Part shown: positions 9,563 through 19,125 of the stretch, piece after piece
Numbering within the stretch: position 1 is the first letter of the stretch
How the letters are laid out: each line of letters begins with the position of its first letter
From: Chlorobiota bacterium
GTDB lineage: Bacteria > Bacteroidota > Ignavibacteria > Kapaibacteriales > UBA961
Direction of reading: 5' to 3'
Length of the DNA: 64,000 bases
NCBI GenBank assembly: GCA_014191195.1
Contig: BJGZ01000006.1
Location: forward strand, 62,001 to 126,000
Notes under the pieces: model-generated
Seen by the model: only the letters and a program-made list of their open reading frames with translations
Database searches by the model: none
What the model was told of the DNA's origin: nothing
Position numbers and translations under genes: made by a program

Positions 9563-9582
9563 TATATTTTTAAAATGTTCAA

Positions 9583-9617
9583 CCCCTTCTTACGGAAAGA
9601 TAAGAAGGGGTTTTTTT
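9583..9617 (+). terminator. Strong terminator hairpin abutting the next start codon
   Basis: CCCCTTCTTA (9583-9592) pairs perfectly with TAAGAAGGGG (9601-9610), followed by seven T (9611-9617). The next base begins the first possible ATG of the TonB receptor, so the hairpin either ends paaA or sits in the receptor's leader. Confidence 0.85.
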
Positions 9618-11831
9618 ATGATTATACTTTTTTCCATGATAAATAGAATAGCATGTATTATCGTTTTTTTTTCATTGTCACTACAAGTACATGGGAATGA
9701 ATTAATTGCGATTGATACCAATAAACCAAGAATTCCAAAAATTCCGATTAAAAAATCTGATACTGTAACGGTAATAAAAAGTAAAAAAAATATTGTTGTT
9801 ACAGGAACCAGAAATGAAGTAGTTCAAAAAGACTCACCAGTTCGTGTAGAAGTAATTTCTAATGAGCAAGTTCATACCTCAGCAATGGTAAATATTGGTG
9901 ATTTATTAAAAGAACAAAATGGAATTGCTCTCTCATCAAATGTTAGAACCGGAGTACAGATAATGGGTTTGAGTGCAGATTATACTCAAATTTTAATCGA
10001 TGGACAACCAATGATAGGTAGAGTAGCTGGAGTATTAGATTTATCAAGAATATCAGTAGGGAATATCGAAAGAGTAGAAATTGTAAAAGGTCCAATGTCT
10101 TCTTTGTATGGTAGTGAGGCTCTAGCTGGGGTAATCAATATTATTACCAAAAAGCCAGAGATAGGTTTTAAGGGTTCTTTATTTGGACAAATCATTCAAA
10201 AAGGTGCACAAGAATATCGTGCAGAATTACAATATGGAAGTGAAAAGTTTGATTTCAGCACTTTTTTAAATTATAAGAATTCGCTGCCATTTACTTTGGA
10301 ACAATCTAATAAAGTTTATCCATATCAGGGTTTTACAGATTATACTGTACATACAAAGATGAAATGGTTTGCTCATAATAATCTAAAAATAGGAGCTGAT
10401 TTTCGCGGTTTTCTGTCAGATTCAAAAGGCAAATTTGTAGAATCATTTTTTGGACAGATTGCGTCTAATACTGGCAGTGTAGTTCAAAAAGATATTGGTT
10501 CAACGATTTCGGCCGAATGGACGCATGGTAAAGCTAGATTATCTGCTCAAGTATATGCAAGCTCTTATGGAGAACGGTATAATTTTGATTCAATACAAGG
10601 CAGTGGATCTTCAATTGATGATATGTCTAGAAATTTATTAAGATCATATCTACAATATGATGTTTTTTGGTCTGAAAAAAATCGTTTCACATTCGGAACT
10701 GAATATACAATTGATGATATTTCGGGTACACGTTATCCGGACAAACCATCATTTAGAACTTTTAGTGGTTTTATGCAATGGGAAGGAAATCCTACTTCTT
10801 GGATTTCATATGCTTTAAGTGCTAGATATGTACAAAATTCTGCTTATAAAAATCCTGAGTTTTCTGTTTCTGAATTTGCAAAAAGCCTTATTAATGTAAT
10901 TAATCCAAAATATTCTCTTAATATTAAAGTAACTGAACATATTCGCTTGAATAGTTCAATTGGCACAGGATTTAAAGTTCCAGATTTCAGACAATTATAC
11001 GTACAATTTTCTAATCGACTTGGTGGAGCCGGATATGATTTGATTGGTTCCAGAAGATTGGGTTTTGATTTGCAACCTGAAAGATCTATAGCTTATGATG
11101 CTGGCATAATCTATGATAATCAGTCATTGTTACTATCGGATTCAAAACCAGTTTCTGTTTTTTTTGAATGTCGTTATTTTATGAATCAACTGTCAAATCT
11201 TATTGAATTTTATTTTGTAAAATCAGATCCAGTTTCAAATCAATCAATTTATTCTTATAGAAATATTTCTAGAGCTTTAACTTCAGGAATTGATATCTCT
11301 ACTAGATGGATATTGCCTTTGTCCAAAACAGATAATCAATCTTTAGGTATAACATTGGGATATCAATATTTGGATACAAAAGATCTAGAGGTTGTTGATG
11401 CTATAAAAAAGGGAATAGCAGGAACTGTAAGCGCATCAAATGGAACATTTAAGCCATTAACAGAAAATGAATATGGTGGTTTGTGGTTTCGATCAAAGCA
11501 TACAGGTACAATACGATTAGAGTATACTAATCCTGAATATGATTTTTCATTCAATATCAGAGCCCAAATGATAGGAAGATTTGGTGATGAAGCCCTTGAT
11601 AATAATGGACCAGTCATTTCAAATCGTAAAGTTCCTGATCTTGACAAAGAATATATTCAAGGATATACAATCATCAATGCTGCTATGTCCAAAGAATTTG
11701 ATATTTCTGATAAACAATCTACCTTAATGATTTCTATTGGAATAAATAATGCCTTGAATTCTATGAATTTACAGTCTATTCCCAATATGATTGGCAGGCA
11801 ATTATTTGTAAATTCTAGCATAAGACTATAG
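9618..11831 (+). CDS. TonB-dependent outer-membrane receptor (FepA/HmuR-like)
   Basis: About 737 residues: signal peptide, a plug domain (NIVVTGTRNEVVQKDSPV, then LLKEQNGIALSS, IERVEIVKGPMSSLYGSEAL and AGVINIITKKP), and a 22-strand-type barrel ending in the aromatic-poor IRL. These plug motifs mark siderophore, haem or cobalamin receptors driven by TonB. With the HmuY-like lipoprotein two genes upstream, haem is a reasonable substrate guess. The frame continues upstream into paaA, but that part is a shadow; ATG 9618 or ATG 9636 (MINRIACIIVFFS, a better signal peptide) is the start. ATG 9618 directly follows a terminator T tract and has no Shine-Dalgarno sequence. Confidence 0.85.
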   Translation: MIILFSMINRIACIIVFFSLSLQVHGNELIAIDTNKPRIPKIPIKKSDTVTVIKSKKNIVVTGTRNEVVQKDSPVRVEVISNEQVHTSAMVNIGDLLKEQNGIALSSNVRTGVQIMGLSADYTQILIDGQPMIGRVAGVLDLSRISVGNIERVEIVKGPMSSLYGSEALAGVINIITKKPEIGFKGSLFGQIIQKGAQEYRAELQYGSEKFDFSTFLNYKNSLPFTLEQSNKVYPYQGFTDYTVHTKMKWFAHNNLKIGADFRGFLSDSKGKFVESFFGQIASNTGSVVQKDIGSTISAEWTHGKARLSAQVYASSYGERYNFDSIQGSGSSIDDMSRNLLRSYLQYDVFWSEKNRFTFGTEYTIDDISGTRYPDKPSFRTFSGFMQWEGNPTSWISYALSARYVQNSAYKNPEFSVSEFAKSLINVINPKYSLNIKVTEHIRLNSSIGTGFKVPDFRQLYVQFSNRLGGAGYDLIGSRRLGFDLQPERSIAYDAGIIYDNQSLLLSDSKPVSVFFECRYFMNQLSNLIEFYFVKSDPVSNQSIYSYRNISRALTSGIDISTRWILPLSKTDNQSLGITLGYQYLDTKDLEVVDAIKKGIAGTVSASNGTFKPLTENEYGGLWFRSKHTGTIRLEYTNPEYDFSFNIRAQMIGRFGDEALDNNGPVISNRKVPDLDKEYIQGYTIINAAMSKEFDISDKQSTLMISIGINNALNSMNLQSIPNMIGRQLFVNSSIRL

Positions 11832-11921
11832 CAAATACTGTTGATGTAAAGGAATTCCCTAAATTAGTTTTAATGTAAAACGTCAAATCATTGGTTTGTG
11901 TAATTATACAAGGAATATATC

Positions 11922-12617
11922 ATGAATTCATCAATGGCAGAAGCTCGTTCGGTTGCCGTCTCCGAGGCTCAAAAAGCATATTTAACAAAAGTGTATGGAT
12001 GGATGGTTGGGGGATTATTCACAACCGCTTTAGTTGGTGGAATCATAGTTTCAGATCAACAAATTATGATGGATGTTTTGTCCTATAGATGGATTTTAAT
12101 TATTGCTCAATTTGGTCTTGTTATTGCACTTTCTGGTTTTATTGAAAAAATGAATACAATAACAGCCATGGGCTCTTTCCTGTTATATTCAGCATTAAAT
12201 GGATTAACATTATCTGCTTTACTGTTGATTTATTCTGAAACTGCAATCGTTACATCTTTTTTATCTAGTGCTGGAATGTTTGGTGCAATGAGCTTATATG
12301 GAGCAATTACAAAAAAAGATTTATCAGGTATTGGGTCTTTTATGTTTATGGGGCTTATAGGAATAATCTTGGCAAGCATTGTCAATATGTTTTTAGGAAG
12401 TGATGCTTTAAGCTTTGCTATATCAATAATCGGTGTTTTAGTATTCACAGGATTAACAGCATATGATACGCAAAAAATCAAAGAATCTGCTGAATTAGAA
12501 TTTCATGGAAGTGAAATCGCTACAAAAGGTGCTATACTAGGTGCATTAACTTTATATCTAGATTTTATTAATTTATTTATCTTTACTCTACGCTTATTAG
12601 GCGGAAGAAGAGATTAA
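11922..12617 (+). CDS. Bax inhibitor-1 / YccA-family membrane protein
   Basis: A 231-residue protein with seven hydrophobic segments beginning MNSSMAEARSVAV and AQKAYLTKVYGWMVGG. The family signature is the last part, VFTGLTAYDTQKIKESAE followed by GALTLYLDFINLFIFTLRLLGGR, where the Asp residues form the proton/calcium-sensing pore site in characterised homologues such as BsYetJ. It sits in the inner membrane and probably acts as a pH-sensitive cation leak channel or an FtsH modulator. AAGGA lies about ten bases before ATG. Confidence 0.9.
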   Translation: MNSSMAEARSVAVSEAQKAYLTKVYGWMVGGLFTTALVGGIIVSDQQIMMDVLSYRWILIIAQFGLVIALSGFIEKMNTITAMGSFLLYSALNGLTLSALLLIYSETAIVTSFLSSAGMFGAMSLYGAITKKDLSGIGSFMFMGLIGIILASIVNMFLGSDALSFAISIIGVLVFTGLTAYDTQKIKESAELEFHGSEIATKGAILGALTLYLDFINLFIFTLRLLGGRRD

Positions 12618-12631
12618 TAAAAAAAAAAGTT

Positions 12632-12666
12632 AGGGTAGATAATAAAGATATCTGCCCTTTGTTTTT
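12632..12666 (+). terminator. Terminator overlapping the leader of the next gene
   Basis: AGGGTAGATA (12632-12641) pairs with TATCTGCCCT (12648-12657; one G-T pair), followed by TTTGTTTTT. Only four bases separate the T-rich tail from ATG 12671 of the next gene. Confidence 0.7.
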
Positions 12667-12670
12667 ATAT

Positions 12671-13495
12671 ATGAATATACCCTTACAATATCAATCGAAA
12701 CCATTAGAATATGCCAGATTATTACTTCAATCTGGTGATATTATTGGTGCAATTGATATATGCGAGTTCTTGATTCAGACTTCTGATATAGAAACAAATG
12801 GTCCAGAGTTATTTATTGTATTGGCACAAACCATTGATATATCTGGAGATGCTATTGCTGCTAAACAATTTATTTATAAAGCAATGCAACTTTTTCCAGG
12901 ACATCAGGAATTGATTACCTGTTATCATCACATACCTCATTTACATTCAAGCATAGTAGTAAATCCTCATTCTATTAAGATATCTGATGGTTCTCATACT
13001 GAATTATCAATGCAGGGTATACCTATAAACAGTAATAATGAGCATGAACGTATACAAAAAAGAATTTCACAATATGATTCATTCCTTCCTAAACTAGAAT
13101 ATACTTCGATTACTACGCAAACTGTAAGGGATGATAAACATCAACCTCCGATAGAAACAGAATTCCCTGATTTTCCAGATTTTTCCTATTTATCTGCAGC
13201 AATAATCGTTGAGCAAAAAAATCAAGCGATACAAAAGCCTTTAAATGCATTAGAAGAACTAGCAAAAAGATTAGAACATGCAAGAATCCCTGCTATACCA
13301 AATGATCCGGTACAGGGGTCACCTACATATACACCATCGATAGTAACCGAAACAATGGCTACAATTTATGAAAAGCAAGGTGCTTATACTCAAGCAATAA
13401 AAGCTTATCAAATCTTAGCTAGAAAAAACCCCGAAAAACTTATGTATTTTGAAGAAAAGATTGATGTTTTAAGAAAACGTATCAATAACCTTTAA
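12671..13495 (+). CDS. TPR-like protein of unknown function
   Basis: A 274-residue cytoplasmic-looking protein with no signal peptide. The N-terminal 90 residues look like two or three tetratricopeptide helices (YARLLLQSGDIIGAIDICEF, then FIVLAQTIDISGDAIAAKQF), and the C-terminus has another (TMATIYEKQGAYTQAIKAYQ). A Pro-rich, poorly conserved middle joins them. The arrangement suggests a protein-interaction scaffold. ATG 12671 is chosen because the longer frame starts inside the preceding terminator. It precedes pgi by 15 bases and may share its transcript. Confidence 0.6.
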   Translation: MNIPLQYQSKPLEYARLLLQSGDIIGAIDICEFLIQTSDIETNGPELFIVLAQTIDISGDAIAAKQFIYKAMQLFPGHQELITCYHHIPHLHSSIVVNPHSIKISDGSHTELSMQGIPINSNNEHERIQKRISQYDSFLPKLEYTSITTQTVRDDKHQPPIETEFPDFPDFSYLSAAIIVEQKNQAIQKPLNALEELAKRLEHARIPAIPNDPVQGSPTYTPSIVTETMATIYEKQGAYTQAIKAYQILARKNPEKLMYFEEKIDVLRKRINNL

Positions 13496-13510
13496 CATAT
13501 TATTTGAATT

Positions 13511-15157
13511 ATGCCACCTTCAGAACAATCACCTAGCTGGTTAAAAGTTAAAGATTCGTCACAAAAAACCTATAAAAAAGGATTAAAACAATTATTCCAG
13601 GAAGATCCACATCGAGCACATTCCTTTACATTTAAGGAGTCTTTTGCCCTGATTGATATTTCTAAACAATGGATAGATAGTGATTTATTGAATGCTGCCT
13701 TAGAGTTCGCACAAGAGCATCACATCGATTCTTTGTTTAAGCAAGTGTATATGGGATCTATATTCAATAAAACTGAATCTAAAGAAGTATTGCATACTGC
13801 TTTAAGAGCAGAAAAGAATGACACAATAGTTATACATGATGAGTCTGTTATTGAAAAAATCGACGAAGTAAAAAAGAGGATACAGTTATATAGCGATGGG
13901 ATAAGACAGGGTATCATACAAGGATATAGTGGTAAACCTTTTACAGACATAGTTAATATTGGTATTGGAGGTTCTGATTTAGGACCACATATGGTATGTG
14001 ATGCTTTAAGACATTTTGCACAAAAAAACCTAAACATACATTTTGTCTCGAATATAGATCCTACTCATATTTCGGATACATTATCTACATGTAATCCAGA
14101 AACAACCTTATTTATTATCGCATCAAAAACATTTACTACCGAAGAAACTCTTGCAAATGCTAATGCAGCTAAAGCATGGTTTTTACAAAGTGGTGGAAAA
14201 GATGTTTCCAAACATTTTGTAGCATTATCTACTAATTATGAAGCTACTGCAGAATTTGGAATTCATCCAGATAGAGTATTTGTATTCTGGGATTGGATAG
14301 GTGGACGATTCTCATTATGGAGTGCGATTGGATTATCTATAGCAATATCAATTGGTTATGATGAGTTTAGCAATCTATTACATGGTGCTTATTATATGGA
14401 TATGCATATGTATAATACACCATTAAAAGATAATATCCCTGTGATTTTAGCTTTGATTGATATCATTAATACAAATTGTTATTCGATTTCAACGCAAGCT
14501 ATATTGCCTTATGATGAATATTTGCGACTATTACCATCTTTTTTGCAGCAAATGTTAATGGAAAGCAATGGAAAATATATTACGAAAGATGGTAATCGGG
14601 TACAATGGCAAACTTCGCCTATAGTTTGGGGACAACCTGGTACAGACTCACAACATTCATTTTTTCAACTATTGCATCAAGGAACCCAAATAGTAAATGC
14701 AGAATTTATTATTTGTGCACAAACCCACAATCCAATTGCTGATATGCATGAACGATTGATTGCCAATTGTTTTGCTCAAAGTGCTGCTTTAATGTTGGGC
14801 AAATCTGAACAAGAAGTAGTAATTGAATTACAAGCCTCTGGTCTTTCTCATCAAAAAATACAAGAATTATTGCCTCATAAAATATTCCAAGGAAATCGTC
14901 CTTCAACAACTATCCTATTGAATGAATTAAACCCATTTACACTAGGATGGCTCATTGCATTATATGAACATAGAACTTTTGTTCAAGGAATACTGTGGGA
15001 TATCTGTTCTTATGATCAATGGGGCGTAGAATTAGGAAAACAGCTAGCCAAACAAATCTTACCTTCTATTAAAGATGAATATCATAGTGGACATCATGAT
15101 TCATCTACAACTAATTTGATTGAAGCCTATAAAGCAATGAACATAAGAGGTCATTAA
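13511..15157 (+). CDS. pgi: Glucose-6-phosphate isomerase
   Basis: Interconverts glucose 6-phosphate and fructose 6-phosphate. The 548-residue length fits the long bacterial/eukaryotic form. Signatures seen are VNIGIGGSDLGPHMVCDAL, the phosphate-binding IIASKTFTTEET, WDWIGGRFSLWSAIGLSIA, the GQPGTDSQHSFFQLLHQGT segment and DQWGVELGKQLAKQI. The stop is directly followed by the ATG of a methyltransferase (no gap), so the two are surely cotranscribed. Confidence 0.96.
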   Translation: MPPSEQSPSWLKVKDSSQKTYKKGLKQLFQEDPHRAHSFTFKESFALIDISKQWIDSDLLNAALEFAQEHHIDSLFKQVYMGSIFNKTESKEVLHTALRAEKNDTIVIHDESVIEKIDEVKKRIQLYSDGIRQGIIQGYSGKPFTDIVNIGIGGSDLGPHMVCDALRHFAQKNLNIHFVSNIDPTHISDTLSTCNPETTLFIIASKTFTTEETLANANAAKAWFLQSGGKDVSKHFVALSTNYEATAEFGIHPDRVFVFWDWIGGRFSLWSAIGLSIAISIGYDEFSNLLHGAYYMDMHMYNTPLKDNIPVILALIDIINTNCYSISTQAILPYDEYLRLLPSFLQQMLMESNGKYITKDGNRVQWQTSPIVWGQPGTDSQHSFFQLLHQGTQIVNAEFIICAQTHNPIADMHERLIANCFAQSAALMLGKSEQEVVIELQASGLSHQKIQELLPHKIFQGNRPSTTILLNELNPFTLGWLIALYEHRTFVQGILWDICSYDQWGVELGKQLAKQILPSIKDEYHSGHHDSSTTNLIEAYKAMNIRGH

Positions 15158-15820
15158 ATGTCTATTCAACATACTCTTTTAACCGAGCCAATCACTCAAT
15201 ATGTAGATTCGCTTTTTTCTCATCAAAACCCAGCATTAGATAATGTATTAATTCAAGCTGAACAAGCTGGAATACCCCCAATTTCAATAGGTGCTTTACA
15301 AGGTTCATTTTTGCAGACATTAATACGTGCTACAAATGCCAAGTATATTGTTGAAATAGGCTCTTTGGCAGGATATTCTGCTTTTACAATGGCAGAAGCT
15401 TTACCTTCAGATGGTATGGTTCACTGCTTTGAAGTGCAAAAGAACTATGCAGAATTTATCATCAGTCAGGCGGATGCTTTAAAACTTTCACATAATATAA
15501 CTGTTCATATAGGAGAAGCATTAAAGCAATTATCTGTGTTTTCACCAGAAAATACAATCGATCTTGTTTTTATAGATGCAGATAAACCTAATTACATCAA
15601 TTATGTAGATGCAATACTACCTTTTGTAAAATCTGGAGGAATAATCATAGGTGATAATGCTTTAGCTTGGGGATATGTGGCCGATAGCGAACCTGATTTT
15701 GAGCCTGAAAATGTAAAGGGAATTCAATCGTTTAATAAAGCACTTTCTGAACATCCATTATTGTTTCCGCCATGTTTAATTCCATTAGGCGACGGTATGG
15801 CTATGGCAGTGAAAAAATAA
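15158..15820 (+). CDS. Class I O-methyltransferase (caffeoyl-CoA OMT-like)
   Basis: A 220-residue S-adenosylmethionine-dependent methyltransferase. The AdoMet-binding motif I is IVEIGSLAGYSAFTMAEALP; the metal-binding Asp region is LVFIDADKPNYINYVD followed by GGIIIGDNALAWG, which is typical of cation-dependent catechol/caffeoyl-CoA O-methyltransferases. The natural substrate in bacteria is mostly unknown. It starts on the base after the pgi stop codon and is presumably translated by coupling. Confidence 0.88.
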   Translation: MSIQHTLLTEPITQYVDSLFSHQNPALDNVLIQAEQAGIPPISIGALQGSFLQTLIRATNAKYIVEIGSLAGYSAFTMAEALPSDGMVHCFEVQKNYAEFIISQADALKLSHNITVHIGEALKQLSVFSPENTIDLVFIDADKPNYINYVDAILPFVKSGGIIIGDNALAWGYVADSEPDFEPENVKGIQSFNKALSEHPLLFPPCLIPLGDGMAMAVKK

Positions 15821-15871
15821 AAAAATATAAACATGATTTCTATCAGTGTTTTGCATAGGTGAATATTCAAC

Positions 15872-15997
15872 ATGCATATAGACATTGAATTATATTATAA
15901 AGGTGTAGTTGTAGCAGCATCTTACATTTGGGAAGCATTCTATACATGTATCAGATATTCATTAAATCAAATTAGCTTGCGATTATCAAAAAAGTGA
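15872..15997 (+). CDS. Possible 41-residue small protein
   Basis: ATG 15872 opens a 41-residue frame beginning MHIDIELYYKGVVV and ending in LRLSKK. Its start resembles that of the next frame, MFIDLELNGG, which begins one base after its stop. No family is recognised. Both may be real small genes, degenerate remnants, or chance; the spacing and the shared start pattern are the only support. Confidence 0.25.
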   Translation: MHIDIELYYKGVVVAASYIWEAFYTCIRYSLNQISLRLSKK

Positions 15998-15998
15998 A

Positions 15999-16268
15999 AT
16001 GTTTATAGATTTAGAGCTTAATGGAGGTATTCAATTAAGCTTAAACCTTCACGATTATCTTCTTTTTATGAAAAATTCATTCAAAAAATTAAAGAAAAAA
16101 AATGTACGATGTGATATTCATTATCAAATAGACTTTTACAAGCCCTTAGTGATTTGTATGCTCTGGGGGCTTTTTTATGATCATATATTTAACATTGCGA
16201 CAGATCAATTGAAGATATGCATAAACAAATTCTATATTAAATATATGAATAGTGAAAAGTACCCATGA
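15999..16268 (+). CDS. Possible small protein or gene remnant
   Basis: An 89-codon frame starting MFIDLELNGGIQLS, one base after the end of a 41-codon frame with a similar start. A terminator-like hairpin (16140-16176) lies inside the second half, which argues that the true transcript, coding or not, ends there and that the last 30 to 40 codons are not meaningful. No family is recognised. Confidence 0.22.
   Translation: MFIDLELNGGIQLSLNLHDYLLFMKNSFKKLKKKNVRCDIHYQIDFYKPLVICMLWGLFYDHIFNIATDQLKICINKFYIKYMNSEKYP
16140..16176 (+). terminator. Terminator-like hairpin inside a gene-poor stretch
   Basis: AAGCCC (16140-16145) pairs with GGGCTT (16167-16172) across a 21-base loop, ending in six T. 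It suggests that a transcript from 15821-16139, not explained by a recognised gene, ends here, or that read-through from the methyltransferase gene is stopped. Confidence 0.5.
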
Positions 16269-16333
16269 TAGATTAAAAACTCTGTCTATGAAAACCGTAT
16301 ATTGCAAACGATATAAAATTCTATAGGATTGGA

Positions 16334-17797
16334 ATGAGAGCCAAATTACAATTACTGGCTTCGGATGCTGCGATATATGGTTTAACAACTCTATTAACGC
16401 GTTCGATGAGCTTTTTGCTTACTCCATTATATACTCATTATTTGTCTTCTAGAGCTGATTTTGGTATATATTCTTATTTGTATTCTTTACTCGCATTTAT
16501 AAATGTTGTATACTCTTTTGGTTTAGATACTGCATTCCTCCGTTTTTTTGACAAAGACAATAAGAATACAACTACAAAAGCATTTAGTTTTTCTTGGATT
16601 GGCATAGCATCCATAAGCATAATTTCTACATCCATATGTATTATATATGCTGATTATTTTACTTCATTAATTCCTGAGCTACAAGGTAATGCTGATATTA
16701 TTAGGGCTATAGCATTAATCCCACTATTTGATGCATTAACTGTCATTCCATATAGTATCTTAAGAATGCAAAGAAAAGCTAAAAGATTTGCAATCTTAAG
16801 AGTGATAAATGTAGCCATTAATCTTGTTCTTAATATCATTCTTGTTGGCTCATTTCATCTGGGAATATGGGGAATTGTTGTTTCAGGTGTTATCTCATCA
16901 ATATTAGCGGCATTATTGATTTTACCAGAAATTATTCAGTTTACAAGGCCAAAAATCGATATAGCCATGGGCGCAGAAATGCTATCATTCGGTTTGCCAA
17001 CTGTTCCATCTGCTTTTTCTGGAATGATGCTGCAAGTTGCAGATAGGCCAATTATGACAGCGATGGCAGGTGCTGATATGACAGGTTTATATCAAGCAAA
17101 TTATCGTTTGGGAATACCCATGATGATGCTAGTTTCTGTATTTGAATTTGCCTATAAGCCTTTTTATTTAACCCATTATAAAGATGAAGGCGCAGAAACA
17201 CTTTTTGCAAGAATCTTTACTTATTTTACTGTACTATGTGCTGGGCTTTTTTTATGTATTAGCTTTTTTATAGGCGATATAGTTCAATTAAAGATAGGTT
17301 CTACCACAATAATTAATGCATCATATTGGAGCGGTATTGGAATTATTCCTATAATATTAGCCGGATATTTTTTTAATGGTGCTGCTACAAATTTTGCTGC
17401 AGGACTTCATATCCACAAAAAAACAGGATGGCTTCCAATTGCTACAGGTATTGCTGCAATTGTAAATATTACATTAAATATTCTCTTAATACCAATGTGG
17501 GGAATGTATGGTGCAGCATGGGCTACATTTACAGCATATGCAATAAGTGCAAGTATTTTATTTGCCGTATCTACATCAATTATGCCGATTCCATATGAAT
17601 GGAGAAGAATATTGCTTACAATTCTCATTACTATAGTATTGTTCTTTACTGTTCACTATACACATACAACATTATTAATGAGAGTATGTGCATTAATATT
17701 ATATCCAATATTATTGATTCTTACAGGTGCATTGAATGCCGATGAGAAACGATTAATTGCCAGATTGTTTACAAAATCAAAAAAGATGAGTATATAA
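16334..17797 (+). CDS. Wzx-like polysaccharide flippase (MATE/MOP superfamily)
   Basis: A 487-residue integral membrane protein with about 12-14 hydrophobic helices. The start (LASDAAIYGLTTLLTRSMSF) and the middle (MLSFGLPTVPSAFSGMMLQV, ADRPIMTAMAGADMTGLYQA) are typical of the polysaccharide biosynthesis flippases that turn undecaprenyl-linked sugars across the inner membrane. No glycosyltransferases are adjacent, so its substrate cannot be read from context. Confidence 0.85.
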   Translation: MRAKLQLLASDAAIYGLTTLLTRSMSFLLTPLYTHYLSSRADFGIYSYLYSLLAFINVVYSFGLDTAFLRFFDKDNKNTTTKAFSFSWIGIASISIISTSICIIYADYFTSLIPELQGNADIIRAIALIPLFDALTVIPYSILRMQRKAKRFAILRVINVAINLVLNIILVGSFHLGIWGIVVSGVISSILAALLILPEIIQFTRPKIDIAMGAEMLSFGLPTVPSAFSGMMLQVADRPIMTAMAGADMTGLYQANYRLGIPMMMLVSVFEFAYKPFYLTHYKDEGAETLFARIFTYFTVLCAGLFLCISFFIGDIVQLKIGSTTIINASYWSGIGIIPIILAGYFFNGAATNFAAGLHIHKKTGWLPIATGIAAIVNITLNILLIPMWGMYGAAWATFTAYAISASILFAVSTSIMPIPYEWRRILLTILITIVLFFTVHYTHTTLLMRVCALILYPILLILTGALNADEKRLIARLFTKSKKMSI

Positions 17798-17865
17798 CAC
17801 AATAATACAGATTACGCTTTCGTTTCATGTTGTGCTTTTATTTTTAATGTTTTTTAGAGTTTCAA

Positions 17866-19125
17866 TTGAGAATTCTCCTTTACCTTTTTTTATTGATATG
17901 TATTCCACTATCTATGCTATCCCAAAAGGTATTAATACCTATGGACTTAGCACAAACAGACCATTTAAAAGCCTATGGACTTACATATTGGGCCTTAAAT
18001 AAGGGTGTTCAAACTGATTGGATGCTCAATTATCGGGGTGGCTCTTTTATATTAGATGCAAACACATCCATAATTGCAGAATGTAGAATAAGGGGTGTAT
18101 ATTTCGAGCAATTATCTGCTACAGAAGCCGGGGCAATTTATGCAGAAGTACAAGATGAAAAAAGTAATATGGATGCCATAAAATTAGAGAAACCACCCAA
18201 AATCGCAGTGTATACCACTCCAGGATCTAGGCCTTGGGATGATGCTGTTACTATGGTTCTTGATTATGCCGAAGTTTCATATGACAAAGTCTGGGATGAA
18301 GAAGTACTTGCTGGAAAACTATCAGAATATGATTGGCTGCATCTTCATCATGAAGATTTTACCGGACAATATGGAAAGTTTTTCGCTAGTTATGCAAATG
18401 CTCCATGGTATATTCAACAAGTTGCTTTATTAGAATCTACAGCAAAGAAAATGGGTTTCTCTAAAGTGTCTGTACTAAAAAGAGCTGTAGTAAATAAAAT
18501 CAAAGATTTTGTTATGGCTGGTGGATTCATGTTTGCTATGTGTAGCGCAACAGACTCCTATGATATTGCCATTGCTGCCTCTAATACCGATATATGTGAA
18601 CAAATGTTTGATGGCGATCCGCCGAGTAGCAATGTAAACAATGAATTGCATTTTGAAAGTACCTTCGCATTTGAAAATTTTCAAGTGTATTTAGACCCAT
18701 ATAAATATGAATATTCAACAATAGATGTAGATGCCAATATACGTGTGAATAATACAGAAATAGATTATTTCACTCTCTTTGAATTTTCAGCAAAATACGA
18801 TCCCGTTCCTACAATGCTAACACAATGTCATGCTAATATTGTACACAATTTTCTAGGCCAAACCACTGCTTTTCACAAAGAACAAATAAAAAAATCAGTA
18901 ACAGTTCTAGCAGAAAGAGAAGGTACAGATGAAGTGAAATATATTCATGGAAATGCAGGGCGAGGTACATTTACATGGTATGGAGGACATGACCCCGAAG
19001 ATTATCAACATGCGGTAGGGGATCCTCCAACAGATATTTCTCTTCATAAAAATTCGCCTGGATATCGGCTAATACTCAATAATATCCTTTTTCCAGCAGC
19101 AAAAAAGAAGAAACAAAAAACTTGA
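17866..19125 (+). CDS. Exported protein of the Bacteroidota family often mislabelled 'asparagine synthetase B'
   Basis: 419 residues with an N-terminal signal peptide (MRILLYLFLLICIPLSMLSQ) read from a TTG start; the nearest upstream ATG (17847) is in another frame. The mature start KVLIPMDLAQTDHLKAYGL and the NYRGGSFILD motif belong to a conserved exported family, which databases often call asparagine synthetase B although no synthetase motifs are visible. Later segments FVMAGGFMFAMCSATDSYDI and GRGTFTWYGGHDPEDYQHAV, with conserved His and Asp residues, suggest a glutamine-amidotransferase-like or hydrolase-like fold. Function unknown. Confidence 0.75.
   Translation: MRILLYLFLLICIPLSMLSQKVLIPMDLAQTDHLKAYGLTYWALNKGVQTDWMLNYRGGSFILDANTSIIAECRIRGVYFEQLSATEAGAIYAEVQDEKSNMDAIKLEKPPKIAVYTTPGSRPWDDAVTMVLDYAEVSYDKVWDEEVLAGKLSEYDWLHLHHEDFTGQYGKFFASYANAPWYIQQVALLESTAKKMGFSKVSVLKRAVVNKIKDFVMAGGFMFAMCSATDSYDIAIAASNTDICEQMFDGDPPSSNVNNELHFESTFAFENFQVYLDPYKYEYSTIDVDANIRVNNTEIDYFTLFEFSAKYDPVPTMLTQCHANIVHNFLGQTTAFHKEQIKKSVTVLAEREGTDEVKYIHGNAGRGTFTWYGGHDPEDYQHAVGDPPTDISLHKNSPGYRLILNNILFPAAKKKKQKT

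Noticed and set aside
9423-9617. Upstream extension of the TonB receptor frame into paaA
   Set aside because: It is paaA read in another frame and crosses a strong terminator; the signal peptide starts at 9618 or 9636.
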